Assembly (NCBI GenBank): GCA_951640165.1
Contig: OX621244.1
Coordinates: 11,798,001-11,862,000 of the forward strand
Source of the DNA: Pseudoips prasinana
Taxonomy: Eukaryota; Arthropoda; Insecta; Lepidoptera; Nolidae
Length of the DNA: 64,000 nucleotides
Direction: 5' to 3'
Position numbers and translations under genes: made by a program. How positions within the stretch are numbered: position 1 is the stretch's first letter; each line of letters opens with the position of its first letter. Below, one piece after another: positions 63,372 to 64,000 of this stretch. The notes beneath the pieces were generated by a model. It worked only from the letters and a program-made list of their open reading frames with translations. It was not told the origin of the DNA and did not search any database.

Positions 63372-64000
63372 TCAGCAAAAAAAACTATTAAATAATTGGG
63401 CAACTTTAGCGTCATCGCATATTAAATTGCCTTCGTTAATAATTTCAAGTTTAGCGTCACGCTGAGCATTGTTGCCTGTTTCTTTATTGATAATTTCCCA
63501 GGTGGTTTTTATTTTATTGGGAGAATTTCTAATTTTATTATTAACATATTTTAATTTGGCCGTGTTACAAACTAGTTTAAATATTTTGGAATAATTTCTT
63601 ACGTAATCTAGAAAAACAGGATCAAATCTTATATTTTTCATACCATACAGTTCATATAGAGTGGATGTTCTCCTGTATATGCCCGGAGTAGCCCAATCAT
63701 TAAAAGTAAGATTATTTTTACTATGAAATACTTTCTCTTTAAAGCTCATCTGGAATTCAAAATTAATAATATTAAATAAGCTTTCATAACAAGCATTGGG
63801 ATTCTCATGTAGTACTAATGAAAAATCCAATTTAGTCAGTAGTATACTTTTAAATGTATTAATACGACCATCTGTAATGGGTCTGCTATTTATTTTCGCA
63901 CTTTTATTCATCTTTACCCCGTAATCGAATTTGGCGAGTTGACCACAATGATCGGAAGTTAAATCACTTATGATACTTTTTCTCGTTGCATCACTATTGT
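63372..64000 (-). pseudogene. LINE endonuclease end and linker region, partial at window edge
   Basis: The frame is open from the window edge: NSDATRKSIISDLTSDHCGQ, holding the terminal SDH motif of the APE endonuclease at about 63951-63959, then a linker of about 190 residues (for example NKSAKINSRPITDGRINTFK, and later TWEIINKETGNNAQRDAK) up to a stop at 63372. The internal ATG at 63909-63911 is not the natural start; the endonuclease lies outside the window. A frame change between 63255 and 63370 separates it from the RT. Confidence 0.82.

Larger units (their letters stand above)
61512..64000 (-). mobile_element. Jockey/CR1-type LINE (-), frameshifted, runs off the right edge
   Basis: The 3' UTR extends from the ORF2 stop near 61776 to about 61512, ending in a short repeat of 'AGAAATCAGAA' (minus-strand TTTCTGATTTCTGATTTC). 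Coding continues upstream past 64000. At least three frame changes (about 62045, 62750 and 63255-63370) make this copy inactive. It belongs to the same group as the fragments at 366-640 and 1216-1495. Confidence 0.88.

Noticed and set aside
61776..64000. Viral integration suggested by reverse transcriptase
   Set aside because: The motif order (SDH endonuclease end, then RT with FADD, no protease, RNase H or integrase) and the 3' tail identify a non-LTR retrotransposon.

Overview
The window looks like AT-rich, transposon-dense nuclear DNA from an insect, most probably a moth or butterfly. The evidence is a set of interspersed repeats familiar from Lepidoptera: the 'CCGGCCAAGTGCGAGTCGG' repeat, TC...CTAG repeats ending in a CGCGG/CCGCG hairpin, the 'CAGGTGACCCACTTGCTCG' repeat, RTE tails with 'GTCCACTGCTGGACAAAGG', and tRNA-headed SINEs. 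I found no convincing host gene, rRNA or functional tRNA gene. All recognisable protein coding is transposon-derived, so the window is probably intergenic or intronic.

Layout. 1-1500: two diverged copies of a Jockey/CR1-type LINE fragment in a local duplication. 1500-6050: mostly anonymous DNA. 6060-7290: one RTE-derived short repeat, then two head-to-tail Helitron-like repeats. 8185-11240: an almost full-length but broken RTE retrotransposon (+). 11606-12791: an internally deleted mariner (-). 13500-16000: SINEs, an unclassified repeat and a small LINE-like coding remnant. 16670-16820: MITEs. 17041-18640: a Tc1 element with an intact DD34E transposase, the healthiest DNA transposon here. 18660-22260: Helitron-like repeats, one split by a solo-LTR-like insertion. 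22400-30340: a mixed repeat field with a LINE tail flanked by a ~112 bp duplication. 31536-32524: a ~148 bp minisatellite. 33989-34358: a long inverted repeat with a retroposon in its loop. 35833-36058: a hexanucleotide microsatellite. 36577-40535: a LINE (-) with a 1000-codon open ORF2 and overlapping ORF1. 40536-48000: LINE tails, RTE-derived short repeats, and a SINE split by a foldback element. 49000-53400: SINE and MITE copies. 55145-57037: sixteen copies of a 120 bp satellite abutting a LINE tail. 61512-64000: a second LINE (-), frameshifted and running off the right edge.

No operon or pathway is present; the elements are related by parasitism and nesting. Short RTE-derived repeats and tRNA-headed SINEs presumably borrow LINE machinery. 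The short MITEs and Helitron-like repeats have no autonomous partner in the window. The best candidates for something under-described are an RTE-derived SINE-like lineage whose copies share one internal junction, SINE families with different tRNA heads but one 3' core, a five-copy foldback MITE family, the 120 bp satellite with a 480 bp higher-order period, and a LINE whose long ORF2 has no usable ATG. None is shown to be an undescribed functional system.
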